From NCBI GenBank assembly GCA_038046785.1, contig JBBSVM010000002.1:62001-126000 (forward strand): a stretch of DNA of 64,000 nucleotides, written 5' to 3'. The notes under the pieces were generated by a model. The model ran no database searches. It saw nothing but the letters and a program-made list of their open reading frames with translations, and was not told the DNA's origin. Numbering within the stretch: the first letter of the stretch is position 1; each line of letters begins with the position of its first letter. This document shows, piece by piece, positions 8,810-20,349 of this stretch. The DNA is from JAHFTW01 sp038046785 (lineage in GTDB: Archaea > Thermoplasmatota > E2 > JACPAO01 > JAHFTW01). Position numbers and translations under genes: made by a program.

Positions 8810-10237
8810 GTGCATCCTCGCTGGCTCGCTCCTGCCGTTCTCGCGCTTCTTTTCGTTTCTGGCTGTCTCGGCGCGGCCAACGATGAGCCGTCCAGTTCCG
8901 GTAGCCCAGCAAACGGCGCGCCGGAGCCGGTCGTTCCGCCGCAGCCCGATTTCGATTTCTCCACCGTCATCCAACCCGACCACGGCGCACACGAAGTCGC
9001 GGCTCTGCACACGGCGGGGCACGGTTTGACGCAGGTTGGCTACACGTCCATCCAGGAGCTTCTCCCGCTCGGCGTGCGCGGCAGCATCACCCAAGTCGAC
9101 GTTCAGGGCGATTGGGCTGTGGTGTCGGGCATGGAGGGCGGTCTCGCTTTCGTCCTTGTCGACCTCTCCGACCCGACCGACCCGGTCGCCACCAGCTGGT
9201 ACCCGTCAGCGGCGGACGGCTGGACGGCGCGCCTCTCGGAGGATGGCAACTACGTCTTCTACGGCTGCCAGATGCTTGGGGCGACCGGCGACGTCACTGC
9301 CACGGTGCGCGGAACGTGCGAGGACCCAACCGCCATTCACGCTCCTTCGACAAGCAACCCGGCTGGCGTCGTCGTCGTAGATGTGCGCGACAAGACCAAT
9401 CCCAAGTTCGTCGACTTCCTCGCCACCGGGGGTTCGCACAACATCCAGTACGCCTTCATCGGCGGCGTGGACACCATCTTTACCAGCGCCGTCACCATCC
9501 TCACCTTCGACCGCACCGCGGGCGAGCTGACGCAGGTCGCCGATGTCCCGGGCCGCCACGACGCCACCCTTGCGCGCCACCCCACCACGGGGCAGTGGCT
9601 TCTTCTCACCGGGACGGGCGAGCTCTCCATCTACAATGTGGACAACCCCGCTGACCCGCAGATGCTGTTTGAAGGAACAAGCGACATGGGGTGGACCGGC
9701 TGGCACGAACAGACCGTGGTGCCGCAGCTCGTCGATGGAAAGTTCGTCGTCGTGCTCGCCGGCGAGTCGTTCGTCGGCACCGGCGACTTGACGGGCGCTG
9801 AGGGCTCCAGCCTGCCCGACACCATCTTCATCGCCGACATCACCGACCCCGCCAACCCGACGCTGCTGGGATCGTGGCAGCCGCCGCTCGACCCGCGCCT
9901 GCCCTGGGTGAGTTACCTCTACTCGGTGCACGAAATCGCCGCCACGCCGACGGGTCAGGTCGCCATCGCCTGGTACCACGGCGGCGTCTGGGTGCTCGAC
10001 ATCTCGACGGAGGAGCGCCAAATCAGCCCGGTGACTCTCGCCGTGTTCCAGCCGCACGAGGAGATGACCGCGCTGCCCCCGAGCACCTTCGCGCAGGTTC
10101 CGGTGCCCGTGGTGCCGTTTGTCTGGGGCACCGGCTGGCACCGCAGCGGCCACCTCATCGTCCCCGACATGCACACCGGCCTCTACGTCCTCGAGCCAGC
10201 GTGGGGCCTCCACCCGGGCGGAGAAGGCGGAGCATAA
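8810..10237 (+). CDS. LVIVD-repeat beta-propeller lipoprotein
   Basis: A 475-residue surface lipoprotein with a GTG start, signal peptide and lipobox LFVSGC, then a low-complexity Pro/Ser linker. From about residue 80 it carries repeated blades containing FVLVDLSDPTDP, VVVVDVRDKTNP and IFIADITDPANP, the LVIVD repeat of a beta-propeller. The family is common in archaeal and bacterial envelopes and has no established enzymatic activity. WYHGGVWVLD and a last blade, HSGLYVLEP-like, close the propeller. It is divergent from dnaJ (76 bp apart) and precedes dnaK. A paralogue lies at 20350-21786. The ligand is unknown. Confidence 0.75.
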   Translation: MHPRWLAPAVLALLFVSGCLGAANDEPSSSGSPANGAPEPVVPPQPDFDFSTVIQPDHGAHEVAALHTAGHGLTQVGYTSIQELLPLGVRGSITQVDVQGDWAVVSGMEGGLAFVLVDLSDPTDPVATSWYPSAADGWTARLSEDGNYVFYGCQMLGATGDVTATVRGTCEDPTAIHAPSTSNPAGVVVVDVRDKTNPKFVDFLATGGSHNIQYAFIGGVDTIFTSAVTILTFDRTAGELTQVADVPGRHDATLARHPTTGQWLLLTGTGELSIYNVDNPADPQMLFEGTSDMGWTGWHEQTVVPQLVDGKFVVVLAGESFVGTGDLTGAEGSSLPDTIFIADITDPANPTLLGSWQPPLDPRLPWVSYLYSVHEIAATPTGQVAIAWYHGGVWVLDISTEERQISPVTLAVFQPHEEMTALPPSTFAQVPVPVVPFVWGTGWHRSGHLIVPDMHTGLYVLEPAWGLHPGGEGGA

Positions 10238-10246
10238 TATTTTATA
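10236..10246 (+). promoter_or_regulatory. TATA box of dnaK
   Basis: AATATTTTATA is the most AT-rich block in several kilobases. It sits about 65 bp before the dnaK ATG and starts on the stop codon of the preceding gene. It predicts a start site near 10269 and a leader of about 40 bases that carries a Shine-Dalgarno sequence. Confidence 0.65.
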
Positions 10247-10310
10247 GAAGTCCTGACTGACTTTGACCCGAAGACGGGCGCGCAAACCGCCCGCAACAGG
10301 AGAAAATCTC

Positions 10311-12161
<1,851 letters not shown>

Positions 12162-12167
12162 GCCCCG

Positions 12168-12185
12168 TTCCCTTTTTCCCCTCCG
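12168..12185 (+). terminator. pyrimidine tract after dnaK
   Basis: A C/T-rich run containing five consecutive T lies just after the dnaK stop and before the tRNA gene. This is typical of archaeal termination sites. Confidence 0.4.
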
Positions 12186-12203
12186 GCCGAGTCGGACGGG
12201 CAA

Positions 12204-12275
12204 GGGCTCGTAGGCTAGTGGATAGACTGGCGGGCTTCGAACCCGCTGACCTGGGTTCGAATCCCAGCGAGCCCG
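12204..12275 (+). tRNA. tRNA-Arg, anticodon UCG
   Basis: A 72-base cloverleaf. The acceptor stem GGGCTCG pairs with CGAGCCC, with G as discriminator. The anticodon stem GCGGG/CCCGC encloses the loop CTTCGAA, anticodon TCG, reading CGA Arg codons. The T-arm is CTGGG-TTCGAAT-CCCAG. The D-arm GGCT/AGAC has one G-A mismatch. No intron is seen and no CCA is encoded; TGG follows directly. A short palindromic element begins immediately downstream. Confidence 0.92.
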
Positions 12276-12361
12276 TGGCCTGCAAACAGGTCAATCATTT
12301 GGACGGTCTGCGGCCCTCCGGCGGAGGGCGCCGCCCCCGCTGGGGAACCTGGGGTCCCCAG
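12276..12361. repeat. palindromic element abutting tRNA-Arg
   Basis: Directly after the tRNA lie three hairpins: CCTG-CAAA-CAGG (12279-12290), GCCCTCC-GGC-GGAGGGC (12313-12329) and a CTGGGG/CCCCAG stem (12340-12361). The first 28 bases (12279-12306) recur with two mismatches at 16214-16241, inside the insert at the end of the TatD gene. The remainder up to 12413 holds nothing recognisable. No open frame here is credible. Confidence 0.6.
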
Positions 12362-12413
12362 ACCCCCTTGCCGGCCCTGCTCAGGTTCGGCGATTCGACC
12401 ACACAGAACGGGT

Positions 12414-12815
12414 TCAGATGATGCGCCCGAAGGCGCCCGATTCGGAGTCCACCAAGGCGAGCATGGCGTGGATGGCGGAGGAGCGCACCGGCTTCTGCAG
12501 GTAGCCGAACGCGCCGTCGGAGATGGCCTGGATGACGTCGGGGTGGTCCCGGTCCAGCCCCGTCATCAAGACGACGCGGGCGCCTGGGCGGTGGTTCAGG
12601 AACATGCGCAGGAGGTCCAGCCCTTTCTCGTTGCCGAGAAGCATATCGAGGAAGACGATGTCCGGAAGCTCCTGCTTGAAGAGACGGAGCGCGGACGTGG
12701 CGTCGCCCGCTTCGAAGATGTCCAATCGTTGGGCCGAGCTGTTGCGAAACGCGGCGACGAGCGCCATGCGGATCGTCACCGAGTCGTCGACGACCAGGAC
12801 ACGCACGCCCCGCAC
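12414..12815 (-). CDS. single-domain response regulator (CheY-like receiver)
   Basis: A 133-residue stand-alone receiver. The acidic pair is D10-D11, the phospho-acceptor is D57 in FLDMLLG, the switch residue is T85 in LMTG, and K108 in the QKP motif completes the active site. There is no output domain, so it probably acts by protein-protein contact or as a shuttle in a phosphorelay. The start is GTG. It is divergent from, and 65 bp away from, the hybrid histidine kinase with its HPt gene, which are its most likely partners. Confidence 0.88.
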   Translation of the reverse strand: MRGVRVLVVDDSVTIRMALVAAFRNSSAQRLDIFEAGDATSALRLFKQELPDIVFLDMLLGNEKGLDLLRMFLNHRPGARVVLMTGLDRDHPDVIQAISDGAFGYLQKPVRSSAIHAMLALVDSESGAFGRII

Positions 12816-12880
12816 ATGGGCAGGCCGCCTTTGGGTGTTGCGGTCGGCAAGCCCTTCAACCCGCTTGCTCGTGTGGGTCT

Positions 12881-15795
<2,915 letters not shown>

Positions 15796-15799
<4 letters not shown>

Positions 15800-16149
15800 G
15801 CCTCCTCGATCCGACGCCGCTTGCCAACCTCTTGGCCGACATCGGCGGCGACCGTGCGACCCTGGCCGCCATCCTTGCGCAATTCCTGGAGGAGGCGCCT
15901 GCCAACCTGGCCACGCTGCGTCAAAGCAGCGCGGCGGGCGAGGCCGCCGAGGCGCGGCGCGCGGCGCACTCGCTCAAATCCACCGCGGCGCAGATGGGCG
16001 CGATGCGGCTCTCCGAGCTCTGCCGCGACATCGAACACGCCGCGGCGGCGGGCACTCTGCCCACTCCGCAAGCGCTGGACGCCTTGGACGCGCTCTGGAG
16101 CGACACGCGGCGCGAGCTGGACGAGGAGCGCCGCCGGTACGCTGTGTAG
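15796..16149 (+). CDS. HPt histidine phosphotransfer protein
   Basis: A 117-residue helical protein with the phosphorylatable His58 in AHSLKSTAAQMGA, the HPt signature. It would carry phosphate between receiver domains, here most likely from the hybrid kinase to the stand-alone receiver at 12414-12815. The ATG overlaps the kinase stop (ATGA), so the two are translationally coupled. The C-terminal helix is rich in Arg and Glu. The three genes together form a complete His-Asp-His-Asp relay. Confidence 0.88.
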
Positions 16150-16169
16150 TCCCGAGCCGCTACGCCCCG

Positions 16170-16211
16170 TACAAACGCTCAGGCCATTCTTTCCCAATGC
16201 TCCACGCTTGC
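16170..16211. repeat. duplicate of the 3' end of the TatD-family gene, outer copy
   Basis: Forty-two bases identical at 40 positions to 16290-16331, exactly 120 bp away. Read on the reverse strand it encodes the same C-terminal residues WSIGKEWPERLYG as the intact gene, plus one Ala and a stop. Both mismatches within the repeat, and the further differences just beyond it, are synonymous third-position changes (Glu, Arg, Tyr, Gly codons). Confidence 0.8.
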
Positions 16212-16289
16212 GACCTGCAAACAGGTCGATCATTTAGACGGCGGGGCCGCAAGCGGCCCCGCAGGCCGGTCGTGAGCATCGCTCAACCA
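16212..16289. repeat. palindromic insert between the duplicated TatD 3' ends
   Basis: Two strong hairpins lie in 78 bases: GACCTG-CAAA-CAGGTC (16212-16227) and a 10-bp GC stem GCGGGGCCGC/GCGGCCCCGC around AA (16241-16262). Bases 16214-16241 match 12279-12306 after tRNA-Arg. There is no coding capacity of its own apart from the last few codons of the hydrolase gene. Confidence 0.65.
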
Positions 16290-17110
16290 TACAATCGTTC
16301 AGGCCATTCTTTCCCAATGCTCCACGCTTGCTTCTCGCTCATCTCGCCGTTGGCGAGCATTCCTTTGACGCGCTTGGGGACGGTGTCGCACGGCATCACG
16401 ACGTTGGGACGCGTCGGTTCGTCGATGTAGTCGGTCTCCAGGACGAAGCGCCCTTCCGGCGACTTCTCCAGGGCGGGGCGCAGGTTGCTGCGGCCGCAGA
16501 TGATGCTTGGAAGGAGGCCGTGGTGTTCGCCTTCCGCGACGAGGGGGCCGCAGTAGTGCTTGATGACCCGTTCGCGGCGCAGTCCCGCCTTGTCCGCCAG
16601 TGCTGCGAACTCCGCCATCGTCGCCGCCTCGGCGTGTTCGGTGTGCAGCATGATGGGGACTCCGGCATCCTTGGCAAGCCCCATGCCGTAGAGCAGAAGC
16701 TCGTTGTTGCGCTCCTGCACCTCGGCGGCCACCGGAAAGTGGGCGCGGCCGACCTCGCCGATGCAGTGTGCCAATCCCTCGGCGCAGAGTTTGGCAGCGA
16801 CGTCGAAGCAGGCGCGCGAAAAGGTCGCTGCCGCATCCCAGCCCTGGGTTTCGGCCAAGCGCATTGGCTCAAGCGGGTAAGGACCGACGGCCGACCAGAC
16901 GCGGACTCCAGTCTCGTCGCGGATGCGCTGGGAGAACGTGATGTGGTCGCGGCACGATTGCTCAAACGCCGCCACCGTGGTCGGATAGGACGGCAAACGG
17001 ACATGCGCGATGCTGGTCCCCCCCGCCGCCATGAACTCCCGCACGGCGCCCAATCCCTTCCAGCCATCCGGCTTGCAATGGAAGTGGTTGTCGTGGATGG
17101 GAATGGTCAA
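16283..17110 (-). CDS. TatD-family metal-dependent hydrolase with remodelled ends
   Basis: An amidohydrolase-fold protein of about 275 residues. Metal-binding motifs are HDNHFH near the N-terminus, GEVGR in the middle, HTEH, KHY and ETDYID towards the C-terminus, in the TatD order. The family includes nucleases and deacylases; the substrate is not predictable. Both gene ends are duplicated: the 3' end is repeated at 16170-16211, and the 5' end at 17234-17277 with an ATG-led frame (MTAPPIHDNHFHCKPDGWK) cut off by the palindromic insert. The intact gene must now start inside or just beyond the repeat. I take the TTG giving MTIPIHDN; an open frame continues upstream through the insert to 17254. 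Expression after this change is uncertain. Confidence 0.75.
   Translation of the reverse strand: MTIPIHDNHFHCKPDGWKGLGAVREFMAAGGTSIAHVRLPSYPTTVAAFEQSCRDHITFSQRIRDETGVRVWSAVGPYPLEPMRLAETQGWDAAATFSRACFDVAAKLCAEGLAHCIGEVGRAHFPVAAEVQERNNELLLYGMGLAKDAGVPIMLHTEHAEAATMAEFAALADKAGLRRERVIKHYCGPLVAEGEHHGLLPSIICGRSNLRPALEKSPEGRFVLETDYIDEPTRPNVVMPCDTVPKRVKGMLANGEMSEKQAWSIGKEWPERLYG
16290..16331. repeat. 3' end of the TatD-family gene, inner (coding) copy of the direct repeat
   Basis: Partner of 16170-16211. This copy forms the present end of the coding sequence, with Glu-GAA, Arg-CGA, Tyr-TAT and Gly-GGT where the outer copy has GAG, CGT, TAC and GGG. Confidence 0.8.
17058..17101. repeat. 5' end of the TatD-family gene, inner copy of the direct repeat
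   Basis: Forty-four bases matching 17234-17277 at 43 positions. It encodes PIHDNHFHCKPDGWK on the reverse strand and is contiguous with the rest of the hydrolase. Confidence 0.85.
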
Positions 17111-17233
17111 GCCCAAAACTCCAGGGGGTGCAGGGGGCCGGAGGCCCCCTGCCGGGGGGCAAGGGGCGGGGGGCGGAGCCCCCCGCAGGCTGGCCGTAGG
17201 CCGGCCGCAGGTTCGAAGGGCGCAGCCCTCGCT
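17102..17233. repeat. palindromic insert of four tandem GNA-loop hairpins
   Basis: Four consecutive GC-rich hairpins, each closing a three-base loop with a C-G pair: loop GGA at 17140 (stem 17131-17151), loop GGA at 17175 (9-bp perfect stem, 17166-17186), loop GTA at 17196 (17188-17206) and loop GCA at 17222 (17217-17229). The block separates the two copies of the TatD 5' end. Open frames through it are fortuitous. Confidence 0.75.
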
Positions 17234-17277
17234 TTCCAGCCATCGGGCTTGCAATGGAAGTGGTTGTCGTGGATGGG
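17234..17277. repeat. 5' end of the TatD-family gene, outer copy with the original-looking ATG
   Basis: Outer copy of the 44-bp direct repeat. On the reverse strand an ATG at 17289 opens MTAPPIHDNHFHCKPDGWK and then runs out of frame into the hairpin insert. It looks like the ancestral start region, now disconnected from the gene body. Confidence 0.8.
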
Positions 17278-17342
17278 GGGTGCAGTCAAGGAGAGTCTCT
17301 CCTGGGAGGCAGTCCCCGCAGTTTCAGCCTTCTGCCCCGAGG

Positions 17343-17358
17343 AAGGTGGCTATAACCA
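17343..17358 (+). promoter_or_regulatory. TATA box inside an inverted repeat, upstream of the GHIHY surface-protein gene
   Basis: GGTGG-CTATAA-CCACC is a 5-bp inverted repeat centred on a TATA sequence, 43-58 bp before the ATG at 17401. It predicts a leader of about 25 bases and may double as a repressor site. The rest of 17278-17400 holds one small palindrome (GGAGAGTCTCTCC, 17290-17302) and nothing else recognised. Confidence 0.5.
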
Positions 17359-17400
17359 CCACAGCAATGGCCACGTTGCCGACATCGGCAGGCGAACCCC

Positions 17401-18480
17401 ATGCGAAACACACTCCTCATCGTAGCCACCGCGGCGCTTCTTGCGACCGCCACAGTCCAAGCCGCAACCCTCGGCATCACCTCCACGGCGCCCACGTCGG
17501 GCGACTACACCATGGCGGTGACCACGGGCGACTTCAGCTTCGCCGCCGTCAACGCCACCCCCGTCAACAAGGCGGGCCAGGGCCACATCCATTACTTCCT
17601 GAACGGCGCCCCGTGTGAGAACACCTGCGCCGGCGGCGCTTCCTACGCCACCACCGACAAGAGCTTCACCTTCAAGGGGCTCAAGGCGGGCGACGTCGTC
17701 ACCGCCGAGCTCGTGAACAACGACCACAGCAGCCTCGCCACCCCGGTCCTCCAGACGCAGTTCATCGGCGCCGGCCTCACCGTCACCTCGACCGCCCCCG
17801 CCAGCGCCGGCGACTACGCGATGAGCGTCACCGTCCCCGGCCTCAAGCTCAGCGACGTCAACTTGGTGAACCCCAAGAATGCGGCGGGCCAGGGCCACAT
17901 CCACTACTTCCTCAACGGCGCCCCCTGCGCGGATGCCTGCGCGGGCGGAGCGGTCTACGCCAGCAAGAGCCCCAGCTTCACCTTCAAGGGGCTCAAGGCG
18001 GGCGACGTCGTCACCGCCGAGCTGGTGAACAACGACCACTCCAGCTTTGCGACCCAGCAGACCGTGACCCAGATCGTCGGCGGTGCCATCTTGCTCACCG
18101 CCACCCCGAAGGCTCCTGAGGCGACCCTCACCGTCAACGTCGGCCAGTTCGGCCTCGTCCCGGTCTCCGCCACTCCGACCAACGCGGCGGGCAAGGGCCA
18201 CCTGCATTTCCTCCTGAACGGCGCCGCCTGCCAGGACACCACGAAGTGCCCCGGCTTCTACGCCACCGACGCGACCTCCTTCGTCTACACGAACCTCGTC
18301 GAAGGCGACAAGATTGGTGTCGAGGTCGTCAACTCCGACCACACCAGCTTGAGCCCGCGCATCGTGATGGAGCAGACCGTCGTGAAGGGCGCCCCCACCA
18401 TCTCGACGCCCGGCTTCGAGCTGGTCGCCTTGGTGGCCGCCCTCGGCGCCGCCCTCGTCGTCCTGCGCCGCAAGCAGTAA
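17401..18480 (+). CDS. secreted three-repeat GHIHY-domain surface protein with PGF-CTERM-like tail
   Basis: A 359-residue exported protein. The signal peptide ends near VQA (residue 21). Three homologous units of about 103 residues follow, each with an Ala-Gly-x-Gly-His-[Ile/Leu]-His-[Tyr/Phe] motif (H62/H64, H166/H168, H267/H269), an LNGAPC-xxx-C pair (C72/C76, C176/C180; a variant in unit 3), a SFTFKGLKAGDVV strand and a (N/S)DH(S/T)S turn. The C-terminus has PGFE, a hydrophobic helix and an RRKQ end, the PGF-CTERM pattern processed by archaeosortase. The paired His in every unit suggest metal binding, possibly copper, since cupredoxin genes lie next door; this is inference. A single-unit paralogue is at 51744-52223. 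I do not recognise the domain as a characterised family. Confidence 0.7.
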   Translation: MRNTLLIVATAALLATATVQAATLGITSTAPTSGDYTMAVTTGDFSFAAVNATPVNKAGQGHIHYFLNGAPCENTCAGGASYATTDKSFTFKGLKAGDVVTAELVNNDHSSLATPVLQTQFIGAGLTVTSTAPASAGDYAMSVTVPGLKLSDVNLVNPKNAAGQGHIHYFLNGAPCADACAGGAVYASKSPSFTFKGLKAGDVVTAELVNNDHSSFATQQTVTQIVGGAILLTATPKAPEATLTVNVGQFGLVPVSATPTNAAGKGHLHFLLNGAACQDTTKCPGFYATDATSFVYTNLVEGDKIGVEVVNSDHTSLSPRIVMEQTVVKGAPTISTPGFELVALVAALGAALVVLRRKQ

Positions 18481-18487
18481 GCAACCA

Positions 18488-18521
18488 TCCACCTCCTTTC
18501 TCCCTCTTCCCATCCTTTTTG
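18488..18521 (+). terminator. polypyrimidine tract after the GHIHY gene
   Basis: A C/T-rich run with a five-T stretch near its end lies between the surface-protein stop and the cupredoxin gene. It resembles the tracts after rpsB, hppA and dnaK. Confidence 0.45.
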
Positions 18522-18544
18522 GTCTCCAGCCGATTGACCAAGCA

Positions 18545-19024
18545 ATGCGCTTCGCTTTCCTGGCTCTCGCCGCTCTCCTGCTCGTTGTCCCTGCCCAGGC
18601 GCGCACCCTCACCGTCGCTGCCCACGACGACGGCATCCAGTTCTGGTTCGAAGTGGAGGGGCTTCCCGGCCGCAATCCGACCATCCCGTCTGACCCGGGC
18701 GAAACGCTGGACATTCAGTTGAGCAATCCGGGAACCAGTCCGCACAACATCAAAATCACCGGCATCGGGGGAACCCCCTGCTGCACCGGCGCAGGCGGCA
18801 CGGCGGAGGCGACCCTGGTGCTCCCCAGCACGGCGCAGGCGATTCGTTACTTCTGCGAGGCGCACCCCAATCTCGGCATGGAGGGCATCCTCAACGTCGG
18901 CACGCCCGCGGCCTCGACGACCCCGACGGCGCAAAGTTCGACGTCCGGCTCGGCAGGAGCAAGCCTTCCTGCCCTTCTTGCGGTGGCTGGACTCGCGGTT
19001 GCCCTGATGCTGCGGCGGCGCTGA
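18545..19024 (+). CDS. C-terminally anchored cupredoxin (blue copper protein)
   Basis: A 159-residue electron carrier facing outwards. The signal peptide ends at PAQA; one cupredoxin domain follows, then a Thr/Ser-rich stalk, a hydrophobic helix and RRR at the C-terminus. The type 1 copper ligands are all visible: His in SPHNIK, then Cys, His and Met in YFCEAHPNLGM (Cys-x2-His-x4-Met, the plastocyanin spacing). A CC pair in GGTPCCTGAG is unusual and could form a disulfide with another chain or bind metal. It follows the GHIHY gene in the same direction, which supports a shared copper-related role. The redox partner is unknown. Confidence 0.82.
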   Translation: MRFAFLALAALLLVVPAQARTLTVAAHDDGIQFWFEVEGLPGRNPTIPSDPGETLDIQLSNPGTSPHNIKITGIGGTPCCTGAGGTAEATLVLPSTAQAIRYFCEAHPNLGMEGILNVGTPAASTTPTAQSSTSGSAGASLPALLAVAGLAVALMLRRR

Positions 19025-19030
19025 GCCGCT

Positions 19031-19540
19031 TCAGCGCGCCTTCTTCGCCTTCGGTTTCAGGCCCACCGTGGCGTGCGCCTCGTCGGGGCGCCGCTCGACG
19101 TCTTTGCCGACCTCTTTTGCGGAGGCCTTGAGCGCGGCAGGCGCAGCGGGAACTTTGCCAGCCGATTCCTTTTCCTCGTAGAGCTGTTCCACGGTTTCCC
19201 ACACGGTGCGGATGTGCGGGATGGTGATGCTGCCCCCCACGACGAGAGCGACGTTGAGCGCATCGAGCAGCTCCGATTTCTTCCAGCCCACCTCGACGCA
19301 GCGGTCGCAGTGGTAGGCGATGCAGTCGTTGCAGCGCAGCACCGTCGAGGCGACGAGCCCGAGCAGTTCCTTCGTCTTCTCGTCGAGGCCACCATCCTTG
19401 CTTGCGTCGCGGTAGGCCGCCGAGTCGAGCGCGAAGAAGCGCTTCAGGTCGCGGTGGTCCTCCTTCAGCAGGTTGTCCGTCTTGCGGCGGCGGGAGGCGC
19501 GAAACTCGTGCAGGTCCATCTTGTCGGGTTGGCTGGACAC
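19031..19540 (-). CDS. AhpD-like carboxymuconolactone decarboxylase family protein
   Basis: A 169-residue protein with the AhpD/CMD core: ELLGLVASTVLRCNDCIAYHCDRC holds the C-x2-C...H arrangement of the peroxidase-type members, which use the Cys pair in thiol exchange. The N-terminus is rich in Arg/Lys (RASRRRKTDN) and the C-terminal 45 residues are Lys/Ala-rich, low in complexity and probably disordered. The start is GTG at 19540; an ATG 21 bases further in is an alternative. It is convergent with the cupredoxin gene (6 bp between stops) and divergent from the K+ channel. A role in thiol or peroxide metabolism is likely. Confidence 0.75.
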   Translation of the reverse strand: MSSQPDKMDLHEFRASRRRKTDNLLKEDHRDLKRFFALDSAAYRDASKDGGLDEKTKELLGLVASTVLRCNDCIAYHCDRCVEVGWKKSELLDALNVALVVGGSITIPHIRTVWETVEQLYEEKESAGKVPAAPAALKASAKEVGKDVERRPDEAHATVGLKPKAKKAR

Positions 19541-19563
19541 AAGGCGGCCAGCGGCGCGCCAAC

Positions 19564-19569
19564 GTTAAG
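19564..19569 (+). promoter_or_regulatory. TATA-like box for the K+ channel gene
   Basis: GTTAAG centred 27 bp before the ATG at 19593, the spacing expected for a leaderless archaeal transcript. Confidence 0.45.
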
Positions 19570-19592
19570 CCGTTTCCTGGACTCCGCCGGGC

Positions 19593-20342
19593 ATGAAACG
19601 CACCCGCGCCGCCGTCGCCCTCGACGTCGCGATGGCGATCCTCACCGTGGCGAGCCTGGTCCTTGTCCTCGTCGAGGATGGCGAAACCGATGCAGCCCGT
19701 CGCGCGACGCTGCTGCAGCTCGACGCGGCCCTCGTCCTCATCTTCTTCGTGGAGTGGCTGGCACGCGCCGCCCGCGCCCCGCGTCCGCTGCGCTGGGCCG
19801 CCAGCCACAGTTGGGAACTGCTCGGCATGATTCCGCTCGCGCTGCCCTTGCCGGAGGCTCTGCGCTTCCTCCGTGTCACCCGTCTAGTGCGGCTGCTGCG
19901 GCTTGTCGGCTCGCTTGGCCGCCTCTTCGGCGTATGGGAACGCATCGCCCGCGACAGCCGCATCGCACAGATTGGCGCGGTGGCGGGCGGCATCACCTTG
20001 CTTGGCGCTTTGGCTGGCTGGCTCGTCGAGCGCGACGCGCCCGGCACGCAGATGGCGCTCTTCGGCGACGCTCTCTGGTGGGCCGCCGTGACGGTCGCCA
20101 CGGTCGGCTACGGCGACGTCGTCCCGGTCACCATCACCGGCCGCTTCGTCGCCATCGCCCTCATGGTGACCGGCATCGGCACGATTGGCATCCTCGCCTC
20201 CAGCCTGGCTGGCGTTCTCATCCGGCAGCACGATGATGAGGCCGGAGTCGTCTGGGAGCTGGAGCGTCTTGCGGCGCTGCACGCAGGCGGCAAGCTTAGC
20301 GATGGGGAGTTCCAAGCAGCAAAGGCGCGCACACTGAAGTGA
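19593..20342 (+). CDS. voltage-sensor-type potassium channel with a SHOCT tail
   Basis: A 249-residue six-helix channel. Helices S1-S3 are followed by an S4-like segment with Arg every third residue (RFLRVTRLVRLLRLV), then S5, a pore loop with the selectivity filter TVATVGYGD, and S6. The last 30 residues (ERLAALHAGGKLSDGEFQAAKARTL) match the SHOCT oligomerisation motif, common at the ends of prokaryotic membrane proteins. It would assemble as a tetramer and conduct K+ in response to membrane voltage. Length and layout resemble KvAP but lack its long cytosolic linkers. It is monocistronic and convergent with the propeller lipoprotein gene. Confidence 0.88.
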   Translation: MKRTRAAVALDVAMAILTVASLVLVLVEDGETDAARRATLLQLDAALVLIFFVEWLARAARAPRPLRWAASHSWELLGMIPLALPLPEALRFLRVTRLVRLLRLVGSLGRLFGVWERIARDSRIAQIGAVAGGITLLGALAGWLVERDAPGTQMALFGDALWWAAVTVATVGYGDVVPVTITGRFVAIALMVTGIGTIGILASSLAGVLIRQHDDEAGVVWELERLAALHAGGKLSDGEFQAAKARTLK

Positions 20343-20349
20343 GGGCCGC

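Noticed and set aside
12225..12245. The G-A mismatch in the tRNA-Arg D-stem as a sign of a pseudo-tRNA
   Set aside because: Acceptor, anticodon and T stems are perfect and the loops are canonical; D-stems with three pairs are tolerated.
12218..12421. A 67-codon forward frame downstream of dnaK
   Set aside because: It starts inside tRNA-Arg and runs through the palindromic element; no coding signature.
17107..17289. A separate 60-codon gene starting at the outer TatD 5' copy
   Set aside because: Only the first 19 residues are meaningful and they duplicate the hydrolase; the rest reads through hairpins. It is treated as a remnant of the original gene start.
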